Of a stretch of DNA of 64,000 bases, positions 34,604 through 45,305 are shown piece by piece (the stretch's first letter is position 1; each line of letters begins with the position of its first letter). The stretch is from Cinclus cinclus (taxonomy: Eukaryota > Chordata > Aves > Passeriformes > Cinclidae). The notes under the pieces were generated by a model that was given only the letters and a program-made list of their open reading frames with translations, did not search any database and was not told where the DNA came from. The position numbers and the translations under genes are program-made. The DNA lies in the NCBI RefSeq assembly GCF_963662255.1, contig NC_085067.1, positions 8,361,148 to 8,425,147 of the forward strand, written 5' to 3'.

Positions 34604-37430
34604 CTGGTGAAAAATTATTATTGTGAAATGCAAAACATTACAAATAATCCTTACTGGATTGTTTATGGCCAATGATGTTGAAAGCTTTATTATATTCCCC
34701 TAAAGCTTGTACAGTTTTGCTGCCAGCTTGCTCTTTGAGTTTGTGTGTTTCTCATTCATTTTCAAGGAGTTTAATACCATGGAATGCAAAGAGAAGGATT
34801 GGGACATCAGATTCAAAGAAAATAGTCATGAGAGAGGAAAAAAAGACTGTAATCTGTAGAATCTAAAATACTGCAATTTTTTACCCCTAGTTTTGGTTTT
34901 TAATAGTTGGTGAATTCCTTTGTCTATTTCCCTAACATTGTCTAGGGTTTCTTGTTTAATTTATTTAACATCAATAGCTTCAAAATCAACAAGAAATGAG
35001 GGAAAAAAGCCCCAATCCCCAAGCTTGTGCCTCCTTGGCAGAGCAAGCTATGCTACACATGTGCTCGCTGAAACTTGAGCAGGCTCTGTGTTCAGACCCT
35101 GAGCTGGAACCTGATCTGTGTCCATTTATGTGAAAGAGCCTTGCCGTGAATTCACCGGGCTTTACTTCATGCTCTCTTTCTGTAGCAGAGCTTTATCAGT
35201 CACTTTGAACCCATGTGGGGTTTTTCTAAAGACTTCAGCTAGCTCATCCATTTGCTTTGTGTTTAGAAATCCAGCTGTTAATTCCTTAAACCTTCAGTCC
35301 ATATTTTGGCAAACACACACATCTCTGCAGTTAACATCACATGGATACAACTGCTTTCCTCTGTAACAAAGCTGGCCAGAAGGTCTGCACTATAAGGGAG
35401 ATAGAAAGTATTGGTTAACGTAGAGAAAATAGAATCTCCCGAAGATTTTATTACCCTGATCTTGGAAAAATTTAGCTTGTCCATGGGGCTTTTAAGACTT
35501 GCAGCAAATTTAACATTAGTAATGATGGAAGACAAAGTGTGTTTGAATTTTAGTTTTTGTTTGGAGGATTTCTGCTCCATGGGCAGAAGGACAGGCTCAC
35601 ATCTTTCAGTGTTGCAAACCACCTGGTGCTTTGTAGTCTGATTCTTTCTCTCCCTTTGTAGATAGTGTTCTCCTTTGGAAAAACTAGACAGAATACCATC
35701 CAGTCTGGTACTTCCAGTAGAAACGCCCAGAAGACCATCTCCAAAATACAAGTGTGTATAGACTGTTAAAAAGGACTAAATAAAAATATCTGTTTCATGC
35801 AAAAATATGTGCTGTTTGCATCAAGGAGGGCAAGATGATTACTTTCTCTAGGCTGTGGGAGAACAGTAACATATGCCATCCTTACATCCACTTAGATTGA
35901 TGAATACCAGATGGAAGTCGTACAGAATGTTTTCTGTAGTATGCATAAGTATTGCTGGCAGCTTTTCAGTTTTTTGATATAGCAAAAGACAGTTGTACTT
36001 GCTTTACTGAGTTGAGATAAATGCCTGCAGACTCTAAAATCTGTCTAGGAGAACCATTGGAACTCTGAAAGTTCAGTGATCTTTCATTTATTGTTGAAGT
36101 ACTGAGACTGTGGATATCACTGAATACAAGTGCTTGGTACAGACAATCTCTTAGTAGCCATTAGTGCAGATGAGTGGCTTTTTTCACATCTTTATTTTTC
36201 ATTAATTTTTATTTAAATCTTAGATGTTCATTCTGGTTTTCCTTCAATAACCAGTGATGAATGTTGAAGTGTTCACTAAATAGCCTTTCATTAATAACAC
36301 CTGACTGCTGAATTTCATTCTTCTGTTTCTTTTCCCCAGCACTTTGTCCGTCTTGTCCTTTTGAGTCTTGCAGCTGCATTTAATTTGCATCAGTGGAGTC
36401 GTCAGTTGTGACCTGAAACAATGAGCTGTGCAGTGCCAGCAGAGTCATCTTGTGAGCTTGCTCGTGATTTTGCTTTTCTGACTGTGCTCCCTTACTAAGT
36501 GTGCTTTGATTAGAGTAGCAGTAATAAACCTGGAGGTATTATAGAGTGGGGGTCTATTGAGATACCCTCATGTGCAGCTGTTTTGTCACTGCTTTTGATG
36601 GTCTTCTTCCTCAGTGGTTTGTTCTCAAGGGGTTTAGCTGACTGTTATTTTGTGACTCCAAGTTTTTAAGCTGGTTGGCAGTGATTCCTCTTCTGTAACC
36701 TTAGCCTGGGATCTGGGCCTGGTTTTGGTGTGATTTCCATGTGGCTCTTACTTGTTTCCACCAGGACCATTTGTGACTGACATAATTCAGTTAAGACCAG
36801 TGTGACATAATTTCAGGTGAGACTAGAAATAAATAATGGAAATTCATGCTGAAAAACTGGCTGATAGACTATCTGTTGTGGCCTGCTTGTGCAAGGGTTC
36901 AAAAGAGACTGTGAGCCATGTGGTGGTTTAAGGAAAAACAGTTCTAAAGCCCATTTCCTTTGGGAAAAAGGAGTGTGATTATTAATAGCCACAAAGACTT
37001 ACTCTGTCTGGGGAACTGCAATGGTCTCCAGTTGCTGAGAACAGCCCAGTCTCCCAAGGCAAGGGAAGTGTGCATTACCTCCCACAGTCACCAAATCCAG
37101 CCAGTTCCTTGCCATGGAAGAGCTGAGCTGTTGCTGACAAAGGAGACCTCACAAAAGCAGAGTGGCCAAGGCAAGGAAAGGTTTTGTTTTAACATATTTG
37201 GGAAACACGATGAAATTGCTTTTCCCCAGGGTGCCTAGAGGAATAGGATAATAATTTAGGGTAATAACTGCAGCTGGTTGTGTACTATTCAGTGACTGTT
37301 TTGCTTTGGAAAATGCTGGCTTATCAAAATGAGAAAACTATTTTCTTGAAGCATGTTTGCTTTTTTAAGACTTTCAAGGAAAGGTCCTAGTATGAGTCTT
37401 CTGAACATGAGAGAGATACACCCCTGTAAG
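34604..37430. other. Unique DNA with a long - strand open frame and an acceptor-like site
   Basis: A - strand frame is open from a stop near 35,780 to 35278 (about 160 codons), but its first ATG is about 60 codons in. No domain is visible. At 36331-36350 a strong pyrimidine tract ends in CCCCAG on the + strand and resembles a splice acceptor, but the following frames close within 25 codons. Confidence 0.4.
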
Positions 37431-37676
37431 AGCCTTGATAGTCAAAATCATCCAAAACACTTAGAAACACAAACCCCCTGGTCTTTGTCCAGAGGGACCT
37501 CTTAGCATTTATTCCTAAGATCCTGATGAAGATGTTAGAGCATTTTAGCAAGCAACCTCACAGCCAGACTTCAACAATTGACCACGTGTGTGATCCTGGC
37601 TGGAAAATATGAATGGTTTAGCTACCATCATGTTATGAGATTGTAGTAGAGAGTGTTTTCTTCACTAGTTTGTAAG
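37431..37676 (+). repeat. Copy A of a 245-bp direct repeat
   Basis: This segment recurs at 40039-40286 in the same orientation with roughly 90 percent identity by eye, including one single-base indel. Shared blocks include CTTAGCATTTATTCCTAAGA, CAGACTTCAACAATTGACCA and GAATGGTTTAGCTACCATCA. It does not resemble CR1, an LTR or the SINE. It could be a local duplication or two copies of an uncharacterised dispersed repeat. Confidence 0.9.
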
Positions 37677-39434
37677 TGTTCAAGTGGTTGTTAGAGCACT
37701 CCTCTGAGTTGGAAGATGGACTTCTTCAAGTCCTTTCTTTGCTTCATTGTAATGGTCCTTAAATCCAGCTGGAGTCATCAGCTGGGTCTACACAGAGACT
37801 GCAGTGCCTGCAGTGACTGACAAGTTTACTCTGTGTAGCATGTCCTGGCTTCCCAGGGACCAGGTAGCTGAGCCACTCCCAAATGTGTCATTGAAGTGCT
37901 ACATTTTGCATGGAAATCAATGATGTTGACTTTAAAAATTGCTTGATAAATGCCTCATTACGACTTCATTAGCCACTCAAAGCTAGGCAGCCCCTGATCA
38001 TCCGTTCCAGTGCTCTGTGATTAAAACTCAACAAGCTGGATCCTGGGCTGAGCTCTGCAGTGATGTAATTCTCACTGCCCTGTGCTGTGCCCTTGCTCTG
38101 CAGCAGTCTGGGGTCATGTGAAATAAGGCAAGCAAAGGAAGCTTGAACAGTTTTGTGTCCTCATCAGGCCTTTAGAAACAGACCTGAACTAGGATGATCT
38201 GATACTTCAAATTTGTCTCAGCCAGATATCAAAAGCCTGCTGCATGGTTTGGGTGTGTTGTGTTGCAAGCAGATTTCAGGAGCTTATGGCCTGTTGGGCA
38301 GCTAGAAGGCCAGACTGCTTCTAACCTGTCTTTGTATTAAAATTACTTCCCCTCACATTGTCTCCAGCTCTGTGGCAGCAGTAGCATGCAAAACTCAGGT
38401 GTTGTCTAACTTTTCTTAGGCAGAGTGGTGGGGGGATAACAAGTCCCAAGTGTAGAAGACACGTAATTGAGTTAATGTGCTGTATTTAGAGAATGGAGGC
38501 ACCCCAGTGGATTTGTAATGTCTCAGATATTGAGGGGAATGACTGATATCCAGTAGCTGTGTGAGCTGTGCCAGCTGCACTGAAATGCTGGTCAGGGTGA
38601 GCTCTCTGATGCCAGCATAAAATACACTGAATATGGTGTGCATGCATGGTGTGCTAAAGCTGAGGCTGGGAGAGTGGACTGTAGTAGTTCCTCTGTGTTC
38701 TGTTAGTGCAGGAAGGGAAATTTCCCTAGTTGTCTCTGTCTCCTGATACACAGTGTGTGCTTGAGTGGGGAAGAGGAGAGGGAGCGTGAGGAACAGGGCT
38801 GGCAGATCAAGCTATAGAAGTTGTAAGTAGTAAGCTGCTTCATGCCATTCAGGGCAACAAGATTGCAGGGCCTTTATAATTTGATTTCCCAGCTTCTAGC
38901 TAGCAATGTCTGTTTTCAGTGTTCTTTCTGGGGAGACCTCTGCTCTCCACTGGCAGGTTTATAGGGTGCCTCAGAGAATGAGGAATTAGATGGAGTCATC
39001 ACATCCTACTTGACTGCAAGGGAGGCAGAGATAAACCTTCACCAGCAGAAATATCTCTCTAACTCAACAGTTAAGAAGCATCTTAAATTAACAGTACCAG
39101 TAATGTGCAGTAAAGCAGCCATCAATCTTCCTTTTCAATAGACTTTTAAGCTGGTAAAAGACTGAATTTGAGTTATAGCTGGATTTATGCTTATCTTTCT
39201 CACTGTACTAGCAAACAGGTTAGGGATTTATTCGTATTTTTCTGGATGAGGGATTTTTCCAGAACTCACTTGAAGATCTAGTGCTTTTGAAAATCCCTTT
39301 CTGTGAGATTTAGGGGAAAGGGAGAATTAATGGAACTGATACTAGAAAGATAGTGAAAATCGTGGTAAAAAGGTAAAAATAATTCGGAGAAAAATGACTT
39401 TAAAAAAAAAACCCCTCTGATCATAATTCAGGAA
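37677..39434. other. Unique DNA between the two direct-repeat copies
   Basis: No gene recognised. A 111-codon - strand frame (38416-38751) has no recognisable motif. Confidence 0.45.
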
Positions 39435-39700
39435 GTGTGTAATGATGTAAAGGCCGTGCTGCTGCTGGAGGGAGAGTTTCGTGCTGGATGCTGCGGGTGC
39501 AGGAGGGGCAGTGCGGGCAGGGCATCCTCGGCTGATGGCGCTCCGGCTCTTCCCTTTTCCACAGGCTGCTCCTGCGCTTCCCGTGCAGCGACATCCACCA
39601 GCAGGGCCGGCCCCGCGCTGATCTGTCACCTGGAACTCCTGGCCAAGGCTTGCAGCCATGGGCAGAGAAAACTGCTCCCTGCTCCACAGTGAGACTCGCA
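39435..39700. promoter_or_regulatory. GC-rich patch with several CpGs
   Basis: A 250-bp GC-rich, CpG-containing patch stands out from its AT-rich surroundings. An acceptor-like TTCCCTTTTCCACAG lies at about 39552-39566 on +, with an open frame behind it for about 55 codons and a donor-like ACAGTGAGA near 39688. It could be a small CpG island, an exon or a fragment of an old GC-rich element. No family is recognised. Confidence 0.3.
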
Positions 39701-40038
39701 GTGAAGAGTGGCTGCTGCTGCAGCACCAGCTCTTAGGGGCAATTTGGGATATTCTCAACCTTTTGAGGGCTCTATACTGCTGTGCTGTACACATACAATC
39801 TGCTCCAGCACACGGAGCCTGTAATATTGTTTGTTGCTCTTCCTTTTGCCTCTGCAAGCCTCAGTGTGTTGTGTCCAAGTCACATATTGAATACCACAGA
39901 GGCAAATGAGTGTCAGGAGGTGGGCATGGTACAGTGCTAGGATGTAGGGCATGCTGTCAGAGAGTATGAGTACAGGCATTAAAAATATACATGGTACTTT
40001 TTCTTTGGGGAATGATGGTGCACTGCAGTTCCTACTGA
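39701..40038. other. No feature seen
   Basis: Nothing recognisable before the second copy of the direct repeat. Confidence 0.5.
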
Positions 40039-40286
40039 GGCTTGATATTTGAAAACATCCAAAACAATTAGAAACACCAACCTCCTGGTCTTTGTTCAGG
40101 GGGACTTCTTAGCATTTATTCCTAAGACCCTGAATGAAGATGTTAGAGCAGCTTAGCAAGTAGCCCCATAGCCAGACTTCAACAATTGACCATGTGTGTG
40201 ATTCTGGTTGGAAAATATGAATGGTTTAGCTACCATCATGTCATGACATTGTAGTAGAGAGTGTTTTCTTCAGTAGTTTGTAAGTT
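40039..40286 (+). repeat. Copy B of a 245-bp direct repeat
   Basis: Second copy of the sequence at 37431-37676. Most differences are transitions, and many are T here where copy A has C. Similarity ends abruptly after GTTTGTAAGT at the right and near CTTGATA at the left. Confidence 0.9.
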
Positions 40287-40709
40287 CTGCAATGGCACTC
40301 AGTAGCTGTCATCATATTGCTTTTAGCAGAGCAATGTGAAAAGCTGCATAAGCAGAGCAAAGTCTTAATTGGTTTTACTTGATATATACAAACAGGAGAG
40401 GCCCTGTGACGTTTTTTTACCATGTTCCTTTTTTTGAGGTGTGATCCTTAAGGACAGAGCAATGATAGAGGGATGTAGGTAATTAAGGATATTGCAGACC
40501 CGTGTACTTGAGTAACTCAGTGGTAACTTAAATTTTCCAGCTCAGCTCTTTCCATCCCTTCTGAATTCCTTTAATTGTTTTTAGTGGCTAAACTGTGAGC
40601 AGTCAGTACTTTTTTAAAGTATCTCAACCACAGTTGATTGTGAAGGCTGGAGCAGTAGTCAGGTTTTAAGAAGGTTGCAGTTTAACTGTTGCAGAATGAT
40701 TTTTTTCTC
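40287..40709. other. No feature seen
   Basis: AT-rich unique DNA. Confidence 0.5.
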
Positions 40710-40974
40710 TTATTTGAGACACAGTGGCACTGTAACATCAGTTAAATATGTCATCAGATGGTCTTGTCCAGATGGGTTTTCTTTGCTGGGGGAAGGGCTG
40801 ACAAGGGGTGATGTTTGAATACTTAGCTGCTTGGTTTGCCCCAGCTCAGGGGTAACCTTGCTGTCAAGAGAGCATATGTTACCAGTGGTGGTGAGTTCAG
40901 AGCTTGGACAAAAGGCATTTCCATCAGACAGGGTTTCCTCAGTTACAGAAGAGCTGTGTGAAATTTTGGGTGTG
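40710..40974 (-). CDS. Candidate terminal coding exon (87 codons), gene unknown
   Basis: On the - strand an acceptor-like TTCTTTGTTACCACAG is followed by an open frame of 87 codons to a TAA stop. The product is rich in Ser, Thr and Pro, contains no Arg, and ends LTDVTVPLCLK. It includes segments such as SSSVTEETLSDGNAF and SPLVSPSPSKENP that resemble a disordered protein tail. The first base would complete a split codon. I recognise no family. An upstream - strand frame (41038-41298) shows no convincing donor that would join it. It may be a real last exon, a pseudogene piece or chance. Confidence 0.25.
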
Positions 40975-42230
40975 CTGTGGTAACAAAGAAGCATCACATG
41001 CAAATTGCTCTGGTTTTCTTTTCACTGGTGAAATCTATCATCCTTTCACTGTCTTTATCTTTGATATGGGACTTTCACTTCTTTGGTTGTTTGGCTTATT
41101 GAAAGCATAGCCAGGATGGCACTGAGAGGGCACACATCTGTCAGCTGATAGTAACAGGCAATGAGACATGTTGGGGACAGATCCAGGACAAACTGAAGGA
41201 ACTTTACAGTGGGGTGGGAAAAGAGGGTGAAGGTGGAGTTCTGTCTTGGCCCTGTGTTCTGAGGTCACAAGTGCATTTAGTGATGCAGCTACTTGCAAGT
41301 TGTTTACAAATGATTGCCTCTGTGCCTGACATGATACACATTAGCAGACAAATGAAACTTTAAAGACACTTTATTTAATAAACCTTTAATTCACTTTTAA
41401 TGACTTGCATGGGTTATGCTCTTCCTCTTCTCAGAGCTTTCTAGCATCATTATGTATCCAAGCTATGAAAATGTATGAATTATTACAATAGATATCTCTA
41501 ACAGTTATGACAGAACACAGAAGTTTGTTTTAGCTTTGATAAGCATCTGAAGATGTGGATGCTTAATTATTCAGATTTACAGGATATTGGTTGTTTTGAT
41601 GCAGAAATTAAAACCTTACAGAATTCCAATTTTTTGCCAAATGATCCTGTGTTTCCCTCTTGCCAGGCTACAGACAGCAAGATATAAGCCATTTTTCTCC
41701 CTTCTGCTGCTCTAGTACTAAACAGGGTATGGAATTGAAAACTGAAAATACAAAAGCAAATGGAGAAAAAAGAATTAGATATTACTCAAAAGTCAAAGAT
41801 CATGGAGAAGATTCTAAAAACATAGTACAAAAATACATACTTGACTTCTAAAAGTTTGAGAGTGGTTTTTTCTACTAAATTCTTGTGGTGGATGCAATTT
41901 TCATAAGAACTGCTTTTTGAATTGCAACAAGAATGCACTCCAATGGCTTAATTTTGTAAAATAAGAGAAAAAGAATTAACATGCTGAAGTTCATGAGTAT
42001 GATCTCATCAAATCACAAATGTGAAGCAAGCTGTCAGCATCATCTGGAGTGTCACTGCAATGAAGGCAATGGGATGGCAAAAAAGGGCAGGTAAAGCCAT
42101 GACTGTACTGTAGAAGTAGAGAGGACATTGTCCAATTCCATCCAACAGGGTGTGCTTCAGTCACCCCTGGGCTGGGACACACAACTGGTGCAGTGTGGGG
42201 AGTGAGCAGCCCGGGTGTGGGGGACAGCAG
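40975..42230. other. Unique DNA, no gene seen
   Basis: An acceptor-like sequence at about 41650-41666 precedes a short open stretch ending near a GTATGG donor at about 41727. This is typical of chance pseudoexons. Nothing else is recognised. Confidence 0.45.
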
Positions 42231-43534
42231 TGACCCCTGTGCCAGTGTCAGAGCTGTCCAGAGCAGTGACCCCCTGTGCCAGTGTCAGAGCTGAGCAGAG
42301 CAGTGAGCCCTGTGCCAGTGTCAGAGCTGTCCAGAGCAGTGACCCCTGTGCCAGTGTCAGAGCTGTCCAGAGCAGTGACCCCTGTGCCAGGGTCAGAGCT
42401 GAGCAGAGCAGTGACCCCTGTGCCAGGGTCAGAGCTGTCCAGAGCAGTGACCCCTGTGCCAGGGTCAGAGCTGAGCAGAGCAGTGACCCCTGTGCCAGTG
42501 TCAGAGCTGTCCAGAGCAGTGACCCCTGTGCCAGGGTCAGAGCTGAGCAGAGCAGTGACCCCTGTGCCAGGGTCAGAGCTGTCCAGAGCAGTGACCCCCT
42601 GTGCCAGTGTCAGAGCTGAGCAGAGCAGTGACCCCTGTGCCAGTGTCAGAGCTGAGCAGAGCAGTGACCCCTGTGCCAGGGTCAGAGCTGAGCAGAGCAG
42701 TGACCCCTGTGCCAGTGTCAGAGCTGTCCAGAGCAGTGACCCCTGTGCCAGTGTCAGAGCTGAGCAGAGCAGTGACCCCTGTGCCAGGGTCAGAGCTGTC
42801 CAGAGCAGTGACCCCTGTGCCAGGGTCAGAGCTGAGCAGAGCAGTGACCCCCTGTGCCAGGGTCAGAGCTGTCCAGAGCAGTGACCCCTGTGCCAGGGTC
42901 AGAGCTGTCCAGAGCAGTGACCCCCTGTGCCAGGGTCAGAGCTGAGCAGAGCAGTGACCCCTGTGCCAGGGTCAGAGCTGAGCAGAGCAGTGACCCCCTG
43001 TGCCAGGGTCAGAGCTGAGCAGAGCAGTGACCCCCTGTGCCAGGGTCAGAGCTGTCCAGAGCAGTGACCCCTGTGCCAGGGTCAGAGCTGAGCAGAGCAG
43101 TGACCCCTGTGCCAGGGTCAGAGCTGTCCAGAGCAGTGACCCCTGTGCCAGTGTCAGAGCTGTCCAGAGCAGTGACCCCTGTGCCAGGGTCAGAGCTGTC
43201 CAGAGCAGTGACCCCTGTGCCAGGGTCAGAGCTGTCCAGAGCAGTGACCCCCTGTGCCAGGGTCAGAGCTGTCCAGAGCAGTGACCACTGTGCCAGGGTC
43301 AGAGCTGAGCAGAGCAGTGACCCCTGTGCCAGGGTCAGAGCTGTCCAGAGTAGTGACCCCTGTGCCAGAGTCAGAGCTGACCAGAGTAGTGACCCCCTGT
43401 GCCAGGGTCAGAGCTGAGCAGAGCAGTGACCCCTGTGCCAGGGTCAGAGCTGTCCAGAGCAGTGACCCCTGTGCCAGTGTCAGAGCTGAGCAGAGCAGTG
43501 ACCCCTGTGCCAGGGTCAGAGCTGTCCAGAGCAG
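42231..43534 (+). repeat. 36/37-bp GC-rich minisatellite, 36 units
   Basis: Exactly 36 units tile 1,304 bp: 28 of 36 bp and 8 of 37 bp (units 2, 11, 18, 20, 22, 23, 29 and 33), the longer ones having one extra C in the TGACCC run. Two internal positions vary. The first is CCAGTGTC or CCAGGGTC (11 T-type, 24 G-type, one CCAGAGTC). The second is CTGTCC or CTGAGC (19 and 16, plus one CTGACC). T-type units concentrate at the left. Unit 32 and the flanking AGAGTAG variants mark a decayed patch near 43350-43390. Because 36 is divisible by three, long repetitive open frames appear on both strands; they are by-products. The extra C shifts frame at each 37-bp unit, which argues against coding. Confidence 0.98.
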
Positions 43535-44652
43535 TGTAGTGTCCATGTGTGGATGAATGTAAGCTGCTCTGCTCCCACCTGGCAGCCATCTATGCTCTTG
43601 GAAATGCAGGCACAGGTTTGAAGAGGCTCCTTGCAGGCTCACCTGCTCATCTTGCTGTCCTCCACAGTGCCACTGTCATGCTCTTCTGACAGTTGCAAAA
43701 CCCTTGCTGGTGGGTTTTTGAATTTTTTCAAAAATTTCTTTTCCCTCTTTTTAAATTTTCCTGGTTGTTACCATGTCTATTGCTCCATAAGAAATGACTT
43801 TATTTTTCTGCAGATTGGGTTAATCCACCAAATGTGTGTAAGTGTGTTGTCTTTGTTAAGTAGTTTGGGTGCTAAAAGCTGTGGGATGCTGAGTGACAGT
43901 GCTGCAGCTTTCTGTTTGGTGTGTTCTTGGCCCATGTGTAATAGGCAGGACTTTCCCAGGAGGGTTTGAATGACAGGAAGAAGCAGGGAAAGTTGCTGCT
44001 TCATGGCAACTTGTGACTTCTATATAAAACATTTTCTCAGAACTATTTAAAACTTTGAGAACTTAAATGAATCAGGGCTATGTAACTAACAGCTTATGTT
44101 GAAGGCTTTGAACAAATATCCACAATGTATCAGTAAACATGCAAATTACATTTTCATGTTGGGATGTGTCTTACTGCAATGCTGTGCATTGATAAAAGGT
44201 TTCTCTGTGATTGTACTTTCCATACTTTTAAGTTTATTAGTTTTTCTAACCTCTGTTTCAGACCTTTTAAGATATGGAGAAACAATCTTTAAAATGATTT
44301 ACCAAGCAAAATTTGCTCTGCTTCAGCAATAACTTGCAGTTAACAAAGTGTGTAAATTAAGGACTGAAACAAAACAGAGACTGGTTACTATTCAATCATA
44401 TCTGTTTACTTTAGTAATCTCCTTTAAAGGAAATTATTGCAGAGATAAAGTATTTCCCCATGGTTATGGAGACAGTTGTAGGTAGAGAACATTCATGACT
44501 TGCAAAATTTTGTTGTTCTGGATTTTTTAACTGATGCTGTAAGTTAAACCTCACTTTGGAGAGGCAAAGGAGGAGTGTGGATTGAATCCAGTAATGAAGA
44601 TAATTACAGGCATGGGACTCTTTCTCAGTTGATTCTTTTTCAATTAGGTTTT
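43535..44652. other. Unique DNA, no gene seen
   Basis: No recognisable element. Open frames at 43631-43969 on + and 43777-44004 on - overlap and have no motif. Confidence 0.45.
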
Positions 44653-45265
44653 TGTAGGAGCTGGTGGTTGAGATGCACTCAGAGCTCTCTATATTCAGGT
44701 CTTGAAACTTGCAGTTTATTACATAGGGCATGGGTGAAAAGGGCCTTGCTGCCAGACACAGCTCAAAGCAGGCCCAGAGGAGCAGGATAACAAAAGGGGT
44801 GAAAGCAAGGGTGAGGGGTGCAGGGACGAGGACGAGGGAGTGAGAGGGTAAGCGCAAGAGAGAGCAGAGAGACAAGAGCAAGAGAGCAAGACAGAGAGGT
44901 CTCCTTTTCCAAATTTTAAATCTCCTTCTATGTTGAATATTCTACTTTTTCACTGACCAATCTAGTACAAAATACAAATTTCTAACATTAACATACAACC
45001 TATAGGAATCACTACATTACCATGTTTTACCATTTTCTTATCTCTAAACCTTATTTTGGGCCCTTCCTGTCCTGCCAGGAAGGGGTCTCTCATGGCTCTT
45101 TGGTATGTTTGCAGCAACAGGTATTTTCATAACAAAAGGAGAAGAGCGTCAGGCATCCATACTGCTGCACTCCAGACGCTCAGTCCAACACTGCTTTCAT
45201 TTCAATCTCACCTACAGTTTCTATAGTCCCAACTTCTTTTACTAAACAATCATATCTATAAGGCA
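44653..45265 (-). mobile_element. Probable ERVK-type long terminal repeat
   Basis: Read on the - strand, a purine-rich GGGGAGGAAGAAATAGGAA precedes TGCC, the expected position of a polypurine tract and LTR start. An A/T-rich U3-like region follows, then a pyrimidine-rich CTCTGTCTTGCTCTCTTGCTC block. An AATAAA (44720-44715) comes next, followed by about 60 nt ending in CTACA. The polyadenylation block and the GAGAGCTCTGAG motif after it resemble passerine ERVK LTRs as I recall them. No primer-binding site follows, which fits a solo LTR. Boundaries are approximate. Confidence 0.5.
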
Positions 45266-45287
45266 TTCCTATTTCTTCCTCCCCAAC

Positions 45288-45305
45288 TTTTTTTTTTTTT
45301 TTTTT
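45288..45305. repeat. Homopolymer run of 18 T
   Basis: Eighteen T on +, that is 18 A on the - strand immediately upstream of the purine-rich edge of the adjacent LTR. Confidence 0.95.

Noticed and set aside
35278..35780. About 160-codon open stretch on the - strand
   Set aside because: It does not begin with ATG and its first ATG is well inside. No recognisable motif, and the length is within chance expectation.
36351..36420. Exon after a very strong TTCTTTTCCCCAG acceptor
   Set aside because: All three frames close within about 25 codons and no donor follows. It could be a non-coding exon, but nothing supports it beyond the acceptor.
41667..41727. Possible small exon on the + strand after a CTCTTGCCAG acceptor
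   Set aside because: Short, with a mediocre donor; this type of pseudoexon is expected several times in a window of this size.
42215..43642. Several long open frames on both strands across the minisatellite, encoding 12-residue repeats
   Set aside because: The 36-bp unit is divisible by three, so any stop-free phase yields a long frame automatically. Eight units with an extra C break every frame, and frames exist on both strands.
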